Positions 1 through 7,482 of a stretch of DNA of 64,000 bases are shown here, piece by piece. This stretch comes from G963664225 sp964538065 (GTDB lineage Bacteria; Verrucomicrobiota; Verrucomicrobiia; Limisphaerales; UBA1319): positions 62,001-126,000 of the forward strand of contig CAZIDG010000002.1 in assembly GCA_964538065.1 (NCBI GenBank), given 5' to 3'. Position 1 is the first letter of the stretch; each line of letters opens with the position of its first letter. The notes under the pieces are model-generated. The model searched no databases. It worked only from the letters and a program-made list of their open reading frames with translations, and was not told the origin of the DNA. The translations under genes were made by a program, and so were the position numbers.

Positions 1-381
1 TCGTTGTTGAGAATGGTGTTGGACTCAACAAAGTGGAACATACTCGTTTTAGGAGGGGAACCGGATCTACAACGCATTGAAACATTGCGACTGGGTTTGC
101 CTAAACAACGCATCGTTTACGTTGTAAATGAACCACTTGCAAATGTGGCGGCTTATTTGAAACAGTGCCACTTCTACCTGGGGCATGATTCGGGAATCAG
201 TCACTTTGCTGCGGCTTTGGGGCTGGAGGGGATCGTGTTATGGGGACCGAGCAATCGCGAGGTATGGCACCCCTTGAGCAAGCGATTCAATGTCATCGAA
301 CATCCCGATGGGTTAATGCAACTGCCAGCAGCTCAAATATTTAAAACACTTTCTGAAAAGATCGAACACTTCAGTCGGTGA
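1..381 (+). CDS. Glycosyltransferase family 9 (heptosyltransferase-like), C-terminal part
   Basis: The 5' part lies outside the window, since the frame is open to base 1. The visible 126 codons carry the C-terminal nucleotide-sugar half of a GT9 enzyme. The hallmark 'GHDSGISHFAAALG' (around residues 60-73 of the visible part) is the sugar-nucleotide loop of ADP-heptose:LPS heptosyltransferases, followed by 'LWGPSNREVWHP', the usual 'LFGPT...W.P' element. The family adds heptose or a related sugar to lipid A-core or another glycolipid on the cytoplasmic face of the inner membrane. The acceptor cannot be told from this fragment. A second GT9 gene lies at 33822-34838. It ends convergently against the Crp/Fnr gene. 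Confidence 0.8.
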   Translation, partial: SLLRMVLDSTKWNILVLGGEPDLQRIETLRLGLPKQRIVYVVNEPLANVAAYLKQCHFYLGHDSGISHFAAALGLEGIVLWGPSNREVWHPLSKRFNVIEHPDGLMQLPAAQIFKTLSEKIEHFSR

Positions 382-391
382 CGAAAACCAA

Positions 392-428
392 AAAGCCGTC
401 CATGTCCGCATTGATCATGGACGGCTTT
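392..428 (-). terminator. Hairpin terminator between convergent GT9 and Crp/Fnr genes
   Basis: A perfect 13-bp stem (392-404 with 416-428, 11-nt loop). Read on the minus strand it is followed by TTTTTGGTTTT, so it best fits an intrinsic terminator for the Crp/Fnr gene that ends at 524. On the plus strand there is no U-run, although the stem may still help end the GT9 transcript. Confidence 0.7.
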
Positions 429-523
429 GACAACCCAAACCAAACTCAATTGCCCATTTGGACAATACTCATTACAGCATAAGATGTGGAAGCAAGTTGC
501 ATACCTTCGCAACATCGAGAAAA

Positions 524-1240
524 TCAGGGTTCTCCCAGACTCCGGCGCACGATCTCGGCAAGTTTTTGAGGATAAAGCACGCAAACCGATTTTCCTTTCA
601 CTGAGATGAGTTTTTGATCTCGAAATTTTGCCAGAGTGCGCGAAAAGGTCTCGCTTACAGTGCCCAACTCTGCTGCCAAAGTGCGTTTGGTGGTGGTTAA
701 CTCAAAGATATGCGGCTTGTTCTGAAGCGGTTGAGGACAACGTTTCACCAGCCAGTGCGCAAGACGGGTTTCAACATCCTTGGCGGTCAAATCATCCAAT
801 CGCGATACAAGTACGCGCAAATGCATGGCCATGGATCCGAGCATGCGGACGGCCAGTTCAGGTTGGCGATGGAGCAGTGCAATGAATTCCTTCTTTTGCA
901 CCATCAACACCTGGCTGTTTTCCAGAGCGCGAGCATCCGCTGGGTAACCTGTGGCTGTGGCCAATGTGGCTTCAGCGAAGGAATCTCCGGCCCGGAACAC
1001 ATGAATCACCTGTTCCTTGCCGGCTGAAGAAATGCGATGCACGGTCAACGAACCGGTTTGCACGACAAAAAAACCGCAGGATGGCTCGCCCTCCCGAAAG
1101 AGGTATTCGCCCTTGTCCAAGGCCTTGAGCACGGTGATGTTGGCGATGGCCATGAGATCTGCCGGTGGCAAGCCGGCAAACAATTGGCAATTGCGCAGGG
1201 TGTTGATGATGGCGGTGTTTCTTAATGACGCTGCGTTCAT
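524..1240 (-). CDS. Crp/Fnr family transcriptional regulator, DNR/HcpR-like
   Basis: A 238-residue regulator with an N-terminal cyclic-nucleotide-binding-type beta-roll (about 15-130), a long dimerisation helix (about 130-160) and a C-terminal winged helix-turn-helix (about 180-225). The recognition helix reads 'SETFSRTLAKF' (196-206). Its E-x-x-S-R pattern is the one FNR and DNR use to read TTGA half-sites. There is no N-terminal cysteine cluster as in FNR; the only cysteines are at about 18, 55, 168 and 220. An oxygen-sensing 4Fe-4S cluster is therefore unlikely, and a haem/NO-sensing DNR- or HcpR-type role is plausible. A perfect TTGAC-N4-GTCAA box lies upstream of hcp (24582-24597), a natural target. 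A near-perfect TTGAT-N4-AACAA box lies 63 bp upstream of its own start. Sensor identity is inference. Confidence 0.8.
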   Translation of the reverse strand: MNAASLRNTAIINTLRNCQLFAGLPPADLMAIANITVLKALDKGEYLFREGEPSCGFFVVQTGSLTVHRISSAGKEQVIHVFRAGDSFAEATLATATGYPADARALENSQVLMVQKKEFIALLHRQPELAVRMLGSMAMHLRVLVSRLDDLTAKDVETRLAHWLVKRCPQPLQNKPHIFELTTTKRTLAAELGTVSETFSRTLAKFRDQKLISVKGKSVCVLYPQKLAEIVRRSLGEP

Positions 1241-1302
1241 GATTCATTTATGTCCGCTGTTGGGGAGACAAACGCAAACACAATTCCTAAGATAAAGCAC
1301 GT

Positions 1303-1316
1303 TTGATGTAAAACAA
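1303..1316. promoter_or_regulatory. FNR/DNR-like box upstream of the Crp/Fnr gene
   Basis: TTGAT-gtaa-AACAA, one mismatch from the TTGAT-N4-ATCAA palindrome, centred about 69 bp upstream of the regulator's ATG. It could serve autoregulation. No convincing -10 hexamer sits at class II spacing, so confidence is low. Confidence 0.35.
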
Positions 1317-1371
1317 ACAATCAAAGAACATTGGCGATACGGCAGAAAAAAAGAACATGTGAAGAAAGATG

Positions 1372-1399
1372 TTGAATTCAAGCCGGTCTTCCTTATGAT
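1372..1399 (+). promoter_or_regulatory. Sigma-70-type promoter for tRNA-Pro
   Basis: TTGAAT (1372-1377), a 16-bp spacer, then TATGAT (1394-1399). The predicted start near 1406 lies about 29 nt before the mature tRNA 5' end, a normal leader length. Confidence 0.5.
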
Positions 1400-1434
1400 T
1401 TTGCCCGTGCCTGGCAACAGGTACAAGACATGGT

Positions 1435-1511
1435 CGGGGCTTAGCGTAGCTTGGTAGCGCGTCTGAATGGGGTTCAGAAGGTCGTGAGTTCAAATCTCAC
1501 AGCCCCGACCA
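1435..1511 (+). tRNA. tRNA-Pro (anticodon GGG)
   Basis: A 77-nt tRNA with acceptor stem CGGGGCT (1435-1441) paired to AGCCCCG (1501-1507), discriminator A1508 and an encoded CCA (1509-1511). The anticodon stem TCTGA/TCAGA encloses the loop ATGGGGT, giving anticodon GGG. The T-arm carries the usual GTTCAAATC. It reads codons CCC/CCU. The sugar porter gene starts only 31 nt after the tRNA, with no terminator between them. Confidence 0.95.
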
Positions 1512-1542
1512 TCCTTACTCCAAGGTTTTTCTTCCGAATGGT

Positions 1543-3036
1543 ATGCTCACACCGTCGGTGAAACCGGATTTGCAGGCGCTCCCCAGATACAACATGGGAT
1601 ACATCTGGATGGTATCGCTTGTTGCCGCCCTGGGTGGCTTATTGTTCGGCTATGATTGGGTGGTCATTGGGGGTGCCGCAAGATTCTACGAGGCCTTTTT
1701 TTCACTTAAGAACACCGTAGATCAATTGGCGCCGGGGGCGGGATTTTTTGAAAAGGCATGGGCGAGCATCATATCGCCCACTGGATGGGCGCAAAGTTGT
1801 GCCTTGCTGGGATGCCTGGGGGGGGCCTTGGGTTCGGGTGCCTTGAGTGATCGTTTTGGCCGCAAACCCATCCTTGTTTTGGCGGCAACCAACTTTCTGA
1901 TATCCTCGATTGGCATCGCCTTTGCGCAGAGTTTTTCAGGTTTTGTATGCTGGCGCATCCTGGGCGGCATGAGCATTGGTCTGGCCTCGAACATATCCCC
2001 GATGTATATTTCCGAAATCTCCCCGGCTTCTCAGCGCGGACTTTTGGTGGCGATCAACCAATTGACGATCGTACTGGGAATTCTTGGTGCACAGTTGGTA
2101 AACTGGTGCATTGCAGAGCGTGTGCCCGAAGGAATCAGCCCGGACGCTTTTGCAGCATCCTGGAACGTTGCGAAGGGGTGGCGTTTTATGTTTGCAGCCT
2201 GTGGCGTTCCCTCTCTCTTTTTCCTGGTGACCTCGCTATTTGTCCCGGAAAGCCCCCGCTGGCTGGTCAAAGCAGGCCAGGAGAAGAAGGCGGAGCAGAT
2301 CCTGGGACGGATAGGGGGAAGCCAATATGCATTGAATGCCCTCCAGGAAATCAAGGGCTCGTTGGTCCACGAAAACAAACAGGTGCGCTACCGTGAATTG
2401 TTTGAGCCAAGGGTGCTGATTGTGCTGGGTCTGGGAGTTTTTCTTGCAGTGTTCCAGCAATGGTGCGGGATCAATGTCATTTTTAATTATGCCGGGGAGA
2501 TTTTCAAACAGGCCGGATATGACATCAATGACACCCTGACCAACATTGTCATGACGGGCATTGTAAACCTGGCTTTCACCTTCGTGGCCTTGTTTACCGT
2601 GGATCGACTGGGGCGCAAGCCCCTCATGCTGTTTGGAGCAATGGGGTTGGCGGTGATCTATGTGGCCATTGGGTGGTGCTATCAGGTCAAGAGTGCTGGA
2701 GGAGTGGTTCCGAATTATGCATTTTTAAGTTTGGTGCTGGGGGCCATCGGGTGTTATGCCATGTCCCTGGCGCCAGTCACCTGGGTCATCATATCGGAGA
2801 TATTTCCCAATCGAATTCGTGGCACGGCCATGTCGATCGCAGTGGGGTTTCTGTGGATTGCCTGTTTTATTCTGACCTACACATTTCCCATTTTTAATTC
2901 AAAACTGGGAGCCTCCACCACCTTTTGGATTTATGCGGGGGTATGCCTTGCGGGATTTTTTGGCATCCTGATGCAATTGCCGGAAACCAAAGGCAAGTCC
3001 CTTGAACAGATCGAAAAAGACCTGGTAAATCGATGA
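1543..3036 (+). CDS. MFS sugar porter family transporter
   Basis: A 497-residue, roughly 12-helix permease of the sugar porter family, of the XylE/AraE/GalP type (proton-coupled sugar import across the inner membrane). Hallmarks in order: 'GYDWVVIGGA' in helix 1, 'DRFGRKP' after helix 2, 'ISPASQRG', 'PESPRWLVK' before the central loop, 'QWCGINVIFNYAG' in helix 7, 'VDRLGRKPLML', and C-terminal 'PETKGKSLEQIEKDL'. The GH27 alpha-galactosidase gene begins 7 nt downstream, so galactose or a galactoside-derived monosaccharide is the likely substrate (inference). No clear Shine-Dalgarno precedes the ATG. Transcription may come from the tRNA-Pro promoter, since the gap to the tRNA is only 31 nt. Confidence 0.9.
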   Translation: MLTPSVKPDLQALPRYNMGYIWMVSLVAALGGLLFGYDWVVIGGAARFYEAFFSLKNTVDQLAPGAGFFEKAWASIISPTGWAQSCALLGCLGGALGSGALSDRFGRKPILVLAATNFLISSIGIAFAQSFSGFVCWRILGGMSIGLASNISPMYISEISPASQRGLLVAINQLTIVLGILGAQLVNWCIAERVPEGISPDAFAASWNVAKGWRFMFAACGVPSLFFLVTSLFVPESPRWLVKAGQEKKAEQILGRIGGSQYALNALQEIKGSLVHENKQVRYRELFEPRVLIVLGLGVFLAVFQQWCGINVIFNYAGEIFKQAGYDINDTLTNIVMTGIVNLAFTFVALFTVDRLGRKPLMLFGAMGLAVIYVAIGWCYQVKSAGGVVPNYAFLSLVLGAIGCYAMSLAPVTWVIISEIFPNRIRGTAMSIAVGFLWIACFILTYTFPIFNSKLGASTTFWIYAGVCLAGFFGILMQLPETKGKSLEQIEKDLVNR

Positions 3037-3042
3037 TATGAT

Positions 3043-5013
3043 ATGAAAATTCCATGCACATCATTCCTGCTGGCCATCACCGGTTGTATCAGCATGGCCA
3101 TGGCTGCAGAAACAGTCCGCCTGAACAACCTCGATTTTGGACTGGTCAGGCAAGGGTGGGGGACGCCTCAGATCAATCAGTCAATCCGGGAAAAGCCCCT
3201 GACCATTGGAGGGAAGGTGTATGAATATGGCGTGGGATTGCATGCCTCGGCCTCCATATGGGTTGATCTGGGCGGGGGATGCGATTCCTTTTCAACTGAA
3301 GTGGGGGTTGATGATGCCGCAGGGGCGCCAGGAACGATTACCTATAAGTTTTACGCTGATGGCAGGAAGCTCTGGGAATCGGGGATCATGAAGTGGGGTG
3401 AAAAGGCCAAAACAGTTCAATTGGATTTGCGGGGATGCAGGATGCTTTTGATACAGATTGGCGATGCTGGTGACGGCATCAGTTTTGACCATGCTGATCT
3501 TGCCAACGCCTCCTTTTCTGTAAGTGGTGCCAAACCGCACCTGGTTTCTGGCCTGGTCGAAACCCCATACATTTTAACGCCCAAGGCCGACAAGGCGCCG
3601 AAAATCAATGGCCCCATGGTATATGGTTGCCGCCCAGGCAATCCATTCCTTTACCGGATGCCCGTCACAGGAGAACGCCCCATGGTGTTTTCAGCCAAAG
3701 GGCTTCCTTCGGCGATCACAATCAATCCTGACAGTGGGATCCTCAGCGGCGTTGCACCGGAGGTTGGGGAATACCAGGTTACTTTTCAGGCAAAGAACGC
3801 TCACGGAAGGGCGACCCGGACTTTCAAGATCGTATCTGGTCAGACCCTGGCATTAACACCTCCCATGGGGTATAACCACTGGTACTATCACTATGACCAC
3901 ATTACTGAACAACTGATGCGGGAAGCTGCGGATGTGATGGTTGCCAGCGGCATGGCTGATGTTGGATACCAGTATGTCAACATTGACGATTGCTGGATGA
4001 ATGCCGCACGGAACAACGATCCCATGCGCGTGGGGCCTTTGCGCAATGCGGACGGTAACATCATCCCGAACAAGCATTTTCCCGATATCAAAGGGATGGT
4101 TGACTATGTTCACGGAAAAGGCCTGAAAGCCGGTATTTACACCTCGCCTGGCCCGCGGACCTGTGCGGGCTTTGCGGGTGCATACGGATATGAAGAGCAG
4201 GATGCCCGGCAATTTGCGGCTTGGGGCTTTGATTTTCTGAAGTATGACTGGTGTTCCTACGATGAGGTGGTCAAGGGGGATCACACCCTGGAAATCCTCA
4301 AAAAGCCCTACAAACAAATGGGCGACCTTCTGAAACAGCAACCTCGCGACATCGTATATAACCTCTGCCAATATGGCATGGGAGATGTCTGGAAATGGGG
4401 GGCGGAGGTCGGTGGACACTGCTGGCGAACTGCGGGTGATCTTGGTTTCGAACTGAACCGCATCTTTGAAGTGGCCTTAAAGAACGCTGAGTATCGGGAC
4501 TATTCTCACCCCGGAGCCTGGAATGACCCTGATTACATCCAGATCGGCTATATTGGCGATGCAAACGATATGGGGGCCCCCAAGATGTGTCCACTGACGC
4601 CTAGTGAACAATATTCGTTCATGAGCCTTTGGTGTTTGATGGCAGCACCATTGTTCTATAGTGGGGATATGGGACGACTTAATGAGTTCACCATCAATGT
4701 CCTATGTAATCCCGAAGTCATTGAAGTGGACCAAGATGCACTTGGACAATGCGCCCGAGTTGTGAACCTGGAAGGTGAGTCGTTTGCCATGGTCAAGGAC
4801 ATGGCGGACGGGAGCAAAGCGGTGGGGTTGTTTAACCGCGGTGAGATGCCAACGCGCATCAAGGCCACGTGGTCTGTTTTGGGGATCCAACGCGTTAAAA
4901 AAGTGCGCGATCTCTGGCGTCAAAAGAATCTGGGTCGGTTACCCTTGGGCTATGAGGCAGAGATACCACGTCATGGGGGAGTTCTGCTTCGGGTTTGGTC
5001 CAAGCCAGAATAA
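3043..5013 (+). CDS. GH27 alpha-galactosidase with N-terminal NPCBM and Ig-like domains
   Basis: A 656-residue exported enzyme. It has a signal peptide at 1-22 (cut after 'MAMAA') and an NPCBM carbohydrate-binding module at about 24-160 ('YEYGVGLHASASIWVDLGGG', 'FSTEVGVDD'). A putative Ig domain spans about 170-266, and a GH27 TIM barrel about 272-560 is followed by a beta-sandwich. Catalytic residues are visible: the nucleophile Asp402 in 'LKYDWC' and the acid/base Asp466 in 'WRTAGD'. Family motifs 'PPMGYNHW', 'VNIDDCW' and 'WNDPDYIQIGY' are also present. It should release terminal alpha-galactose (or alpha-GalNAc) from polysaccharide side chains in the periplasm or outside the cell. It is co-transcribed with the sugar porter 7 nt upstream, which fits hydrolysis followed by uptake. 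Confidence 0.9.
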   Translation: MKIPCTSFLLAITGCISMAMAAETVRLNNLDFGLVRQGWGTPQINQSIREKPLTIGGKVYEYGVGLHASASIWVDLGGGCDSFSTEVGVDDAAGAPGTITYKFYADGRKLWESGIMKWGEKAKTVQLDLRGCRMLLIQIGDAGDGISFDHADLANASFSVSGAKPHLVSGLVETPYILTPKADKAPKINGPMVYGCRPGNPFLYRMPVTGERPMVFSAKGLPSAITINPDSGILSGVAPEVGEYQVTFQAKNAHGRATRTFKIVSGQTLALTPPMGYNHWYYHYDHITEQLMREAADVMVASGMADVGYQYVNIDDCWMNAARNNDPMRVGPLRNADGNIIPNKHFPDIKGMVDYVHGKGLKAGIYTSPGPRTCAGFAGAYGYEEQDARQFAAWGFDFLKYDWCSYDEVVKGDHTLEILKKPYKQMGDLLKQQPRDIVYNLCQYGMGDVWKWGAEVGGHCWRTAGDLGFELNRIFEVALKNAEYRDYSHPGAWNDPDYIQIGYIGDANDMGAPKMCPLTPSEQYSFMSLWCLMAAPLFYSGDMGRLNEFTINVLCNPEVIEVDQDALGQCARVVNLEGESFAMVKDMADGSKAVGLFNRGEMPTRIKATWSVLGIQRVKKVRDLWRQKNLGRLPLGYEAEIPRHGGVLLRVWSKPE

Positions 5014-5170
5014 CCGAATACGAATAACTGCATATACGTCAAATTCTTGTATCTTGATTACCCGGATAGGCCGGGGTAGGATTCAACCAATTAGCCATGA
5101 TCAGAGACAGGCACATTGTTGTGCTGTAGCTATTATGGCAAGAACACAGACCAATAGATAAGGACAAAAA

Positions 5171-6562
5171 ATGAGCGAGAATTCGGTCAATCTTTCTACG
5201 CGTCGCGAGTTCATCAAGAACACCGGTAAGATCGCTGCAATGACGGCCCTCGCGGGCACGATCATTCCGCATGTTCATGCGGCAAGCAGTGATACCATTC
5301 AGGTTGCCCTGATTGGATGCGGCGGACGCGGCACAGGCGCTGCGGAGGATGCGCTTTCCACCAACAGCGGCCCCATCAAGCTCGTCGCAATGGCTGATGT
5401 GTTTCCTGAAAAACTCAAGAACAGCTACAATCAGCTCAAAAAGAACCGCGGCACCCAGGTGGACGTGCCGGAAGATCGTCAATTCATCGGCTTCGATGGA
5501 TATAAGAAAGCCATGGATTGTCTGAAACCCGGTGACATTGCGATTTTTGCGACACCTCCGGGTTTCCGTTGGGTGCACTTCACCTACGCCATTGAAAAGG
5601 GCCTTAACGTATTCATGGAAAAACCCGTCACCGTTGACGGTCCCACAACCCGCCGCATGCTCAAGTTGGCCGAGGAAGCCAAGAAAAAGAACCTCAAGGT
5701 GGGCGTGGGTTTGATGTCCCGTCATAGCCGTCCCCTCCAGGAACTGGCGGATCGTGTTCACAATGGTGAGATTGGCGACATCATTTTAATGCGCGGTTAT
5801 CGCGTGCATGGCCCCGGCGGATCGTTTGCCTCGCCGCCGAAGCCCGAAGGCATCAGCGAGTTGATGTACCAGATTCAGCGCTTCCACAGCTTCCTGTGGG
5901 CCAGCGGCGGCAATTTCAGCGACTTTTACATCCATGTCATTGACCACCTTTGCTGGATGAAGAATGCCTGGCCTGTCAAAGCTCATGCACTGGGCGGACG
6001 TCATTACAAGAAGAGTCCGGAAGGCGTGCCTTTTGTGGACCAGAACTTCGATGTGTATGCTGTGGAATACACCTTTGAGGATGGCAGCACCATGTCGTTT
6101 GATGGTCGCTGCATGGTGGGTTGCAGTGAGATATATTCCAGCTACCTGCACGGCACCAAGGGCATGGCTGTTGCCTCCAAGAGTGGCGACTGCGGCGCCC
6201 CTTCCAGTATCTACAAAGGCCAAAAAGTGGATCGCGCCGGCATGCTTTGGGAATCCAAAACGAAGCCGGGCGAGCAGAATCCTTACCAAAACGAGTGGAA
6301 TGACCTGGTCAATGCCATTCGCAACGACCAGCCCTATAACGAAGTCAAATACGGAGCGGAGACCAGCCTGGTCACCTCCATGGGACGCATGGCGGCGCAT
6401 ACGGGCCAGATCATCACCTTCGACCAAATCATGAACAGCACGCATGAATTTGCGCCTGGTGTTGCAGATTTGACCATGACTTCGGCCGCACCCCTGGTGG
6501 CTGACGCCAAGGGACAATATCCAGTGCCTCAACCTGGCATTGTAACTGATCGCGAGTACTGA
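5171..6562 (+). CDS. Tat-exported Gfo/Idh/MocA family oxidoreductase
   Basis: 463 residues. The N-terminus 'STRREFIKNTGKIAAMTALAG' region (9-38) is a twin-arginine signal, so the protein folds with its cofactor before export. A Rossmann NAD(P) fold follows with 'ALIGCGGRGTG' (about 46-56), the 'MEKPVTVDG' lysine/proline motif, then the Gfo/Idh/MocA alpha/beta domain. The family oxidises or reduces sugars and sugar-like polyols; the substrate cannot be read from sequence. AAGGA at 5160-5164 is a good ribosome-binding site for this start. It follows the GH27 gene by 157 nt on the same strand and ends at a strong terminator. A paralogue lies at 60539-61822. Confidence 0.88.
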   Translation: MSENSVNLSTRREFIKNTGKIAAMTALAGTIIPHVHAASSDTIQVALIGCGGRGTGAAEDALSTNSGPIKLVAMADVFPEKLKNSYNQLKKNRGTQVDVPEDRQFIGFDGYKKAMDCLKPGDIAIFATPPGFRWVHFTYAIEKGLNVFMEKPVTVDGPTTRRMLKLAEEAKKKNLKVGVGLMSRHSRPLQELADRVHNGEIGDIILMRGYRVHGPGGSFASPPKPEGISELMYQIQRFHSFLWASGGNFSDFYIHVIDHLCWMKNAWPVKAHALGGRHYKKSPEGVPFVDQNFDVYAVEYTFEDGSTMSFDGRCMVGCSEIYSSYLHGTKGMAVASKSGDCGAPSSIYKGQKVDRAGMLWESKTKPGEQNPYQNEWNDLVNAIRNDQPYNEVKYGAETSLVTSMGRMAAHTGQIITFDQIMNSTHEFAPGVADLTMTSAAPLVADAKGQYPVPQPGIVTDREY

Positions 6563-6591
6563 GATCGCGCGGGAATTGATCTAAAAATGCA

Positions 6592-6625
6592 GACGCCGGG
6601 ACTCAAATCCCGGCGTCGTTTTTTT
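6592..6625. terminator. Strong bidirectional intrinsic terminator
   Basis: A 10-bp GC-rich perfect stem (GACGCCGGGA 6592-6601 with 6608-6617, 6-nt loop) followed by T7 on the plus strand. On the minus strand it is followed by TGCATTTTTAG. It ends the Gfo/Idh transcript and probably the batE end of the Bat operon arriving from the other side. Confidence 0.85.
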
Positions 6626-6666
6626 AAGCTGGAACTTACGAGAAGAAGGCTGGTGGCGTCCGTTAA

Positions 6667-7482
6667 TCAAGGACAATCGAAATGGCTGATGCCCCCAAGA
6701 TCTGTCTTCTTGACCCAACCCGCAAGATCATTGGCCCCTCGGATGTACCAATAGTCACTGCGTTCCCTTTCGAATCGCACCACTTCACCCCCGACCAGTT
6801 TCGTGAGAATTTCAGCGTCCTGCGTGGGGGTTAAACGCAGTGGGGCCTGAGAGGGAATGACGACGGCCAGTCTGGTGCGACTTTGTATTCCCACCAGGGC
6901 CGGCAGCGTAAAGAAGAAAATGGCGAAACATGCAGCTGCACATCCCTGATGCCAGTCCTTTTTACGCCATCGAAAAGTGCCGGGGAGCATGATCAGTACG
7001 ATGGCACTCCACAAGGTGATGGCTGACAACCATGCCCACCAATGGGTGGGGAGCCATGTGCTGCAGATCTCATACCAGGTCAATGGTGGAGAATCCAATT
7101 GTGCGCTTTTACGGGCAAACCGAAGATTTGCCTGGGTGCCAGCGCTGAAGGGATCAAGCCACTGAGCACGTTCCCAAGCCAGCATGGCAGCACCGGTGTG
7201 GCCTGATTTCCATTCTGCGTTGCCCAGATTGTGAAATGTGCCGGCGGACGGGGCCAGTTTCGAAGCGTTTTGGAAACACACGACCGCCTGGGTATGGTTT
7301 CCTGAAATGTAAGCCCCGACTCCTTGATTGAAGTAATCCTGAGCGGTAACAGCACGCAAGGTAACTCCAGAAACAATGGCGCAGCACAACACCAGGGCGA
7401 TTATCCAGGGCGACCGATGGCAGGACCGGAGCGGCATGGGAACATGGAAGCTGGATTTAAAGGATTTCAATTGCCAGATCAT
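6667..7482 (-). CDS. batE: BatE-like TPR and SH3 membrane protein
   Basis: 271 residues when started at the ATG at 7482, whose first bases overlap the batD stop (ATGA). A longer frame to 7539 would run into batD and is not needed. It has a membrane segment or signal at about 25-45, TPR units at about 47-115 ('YFNQGVGAYISGNHTQAVVCF', 'FHNLGNAEWKSGHTGAAMLAW'), two membrane helices at about 145-165 and 175-197, and a C-terminal SH3-like domain at about 205-262 ('DYWYIRG...GWV'). This TPR-plus-SH3 arrangement is typical of BatE, the last gene of the Bat (Bacteroides aerotolerance) operon. BatE probably works with BatC/BatD at the periplasmic face. It is the distal gene here too. Confidence 0.75.
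   Translation of the reverse strand: MIWQLKSFKSSFHVPMPLRSCHRSPWIIALVLCCAIVSGVTLRAVTAQDYFNQGVGAYISGNHTQAVVCFQNASKLAPSAGTFHNLGNAEWKSGHTGAAMLAWERAQWLDPFSAGTQANLRFARKSAQLDSPPLTWYEICSTWLPTHWWAWLSAITLWSAIVLIMLPGTFRWRKKDWHQGCAAACFAIFFFTLPALVGIQSRTRLAVVIPSQAPLRLTPTQDAEILTKLVGGEVVRFERERSDYWYIRGANDLAGWVKKTDLGGISHFDCP

Noticed and set aside
1435..1511. tRNA-Pro as an integration site for a genomic island
   Set aside because: No integrase is nearby and no repeat of the tRNA 3' end was seen downstream in the window.
5786..6532. 248-residue open frame on the minus strand
   Set aside because: Antisense to the first Gfo/Idh gene, which has a Tat signal, ribosome-binding site and terminator of its own.
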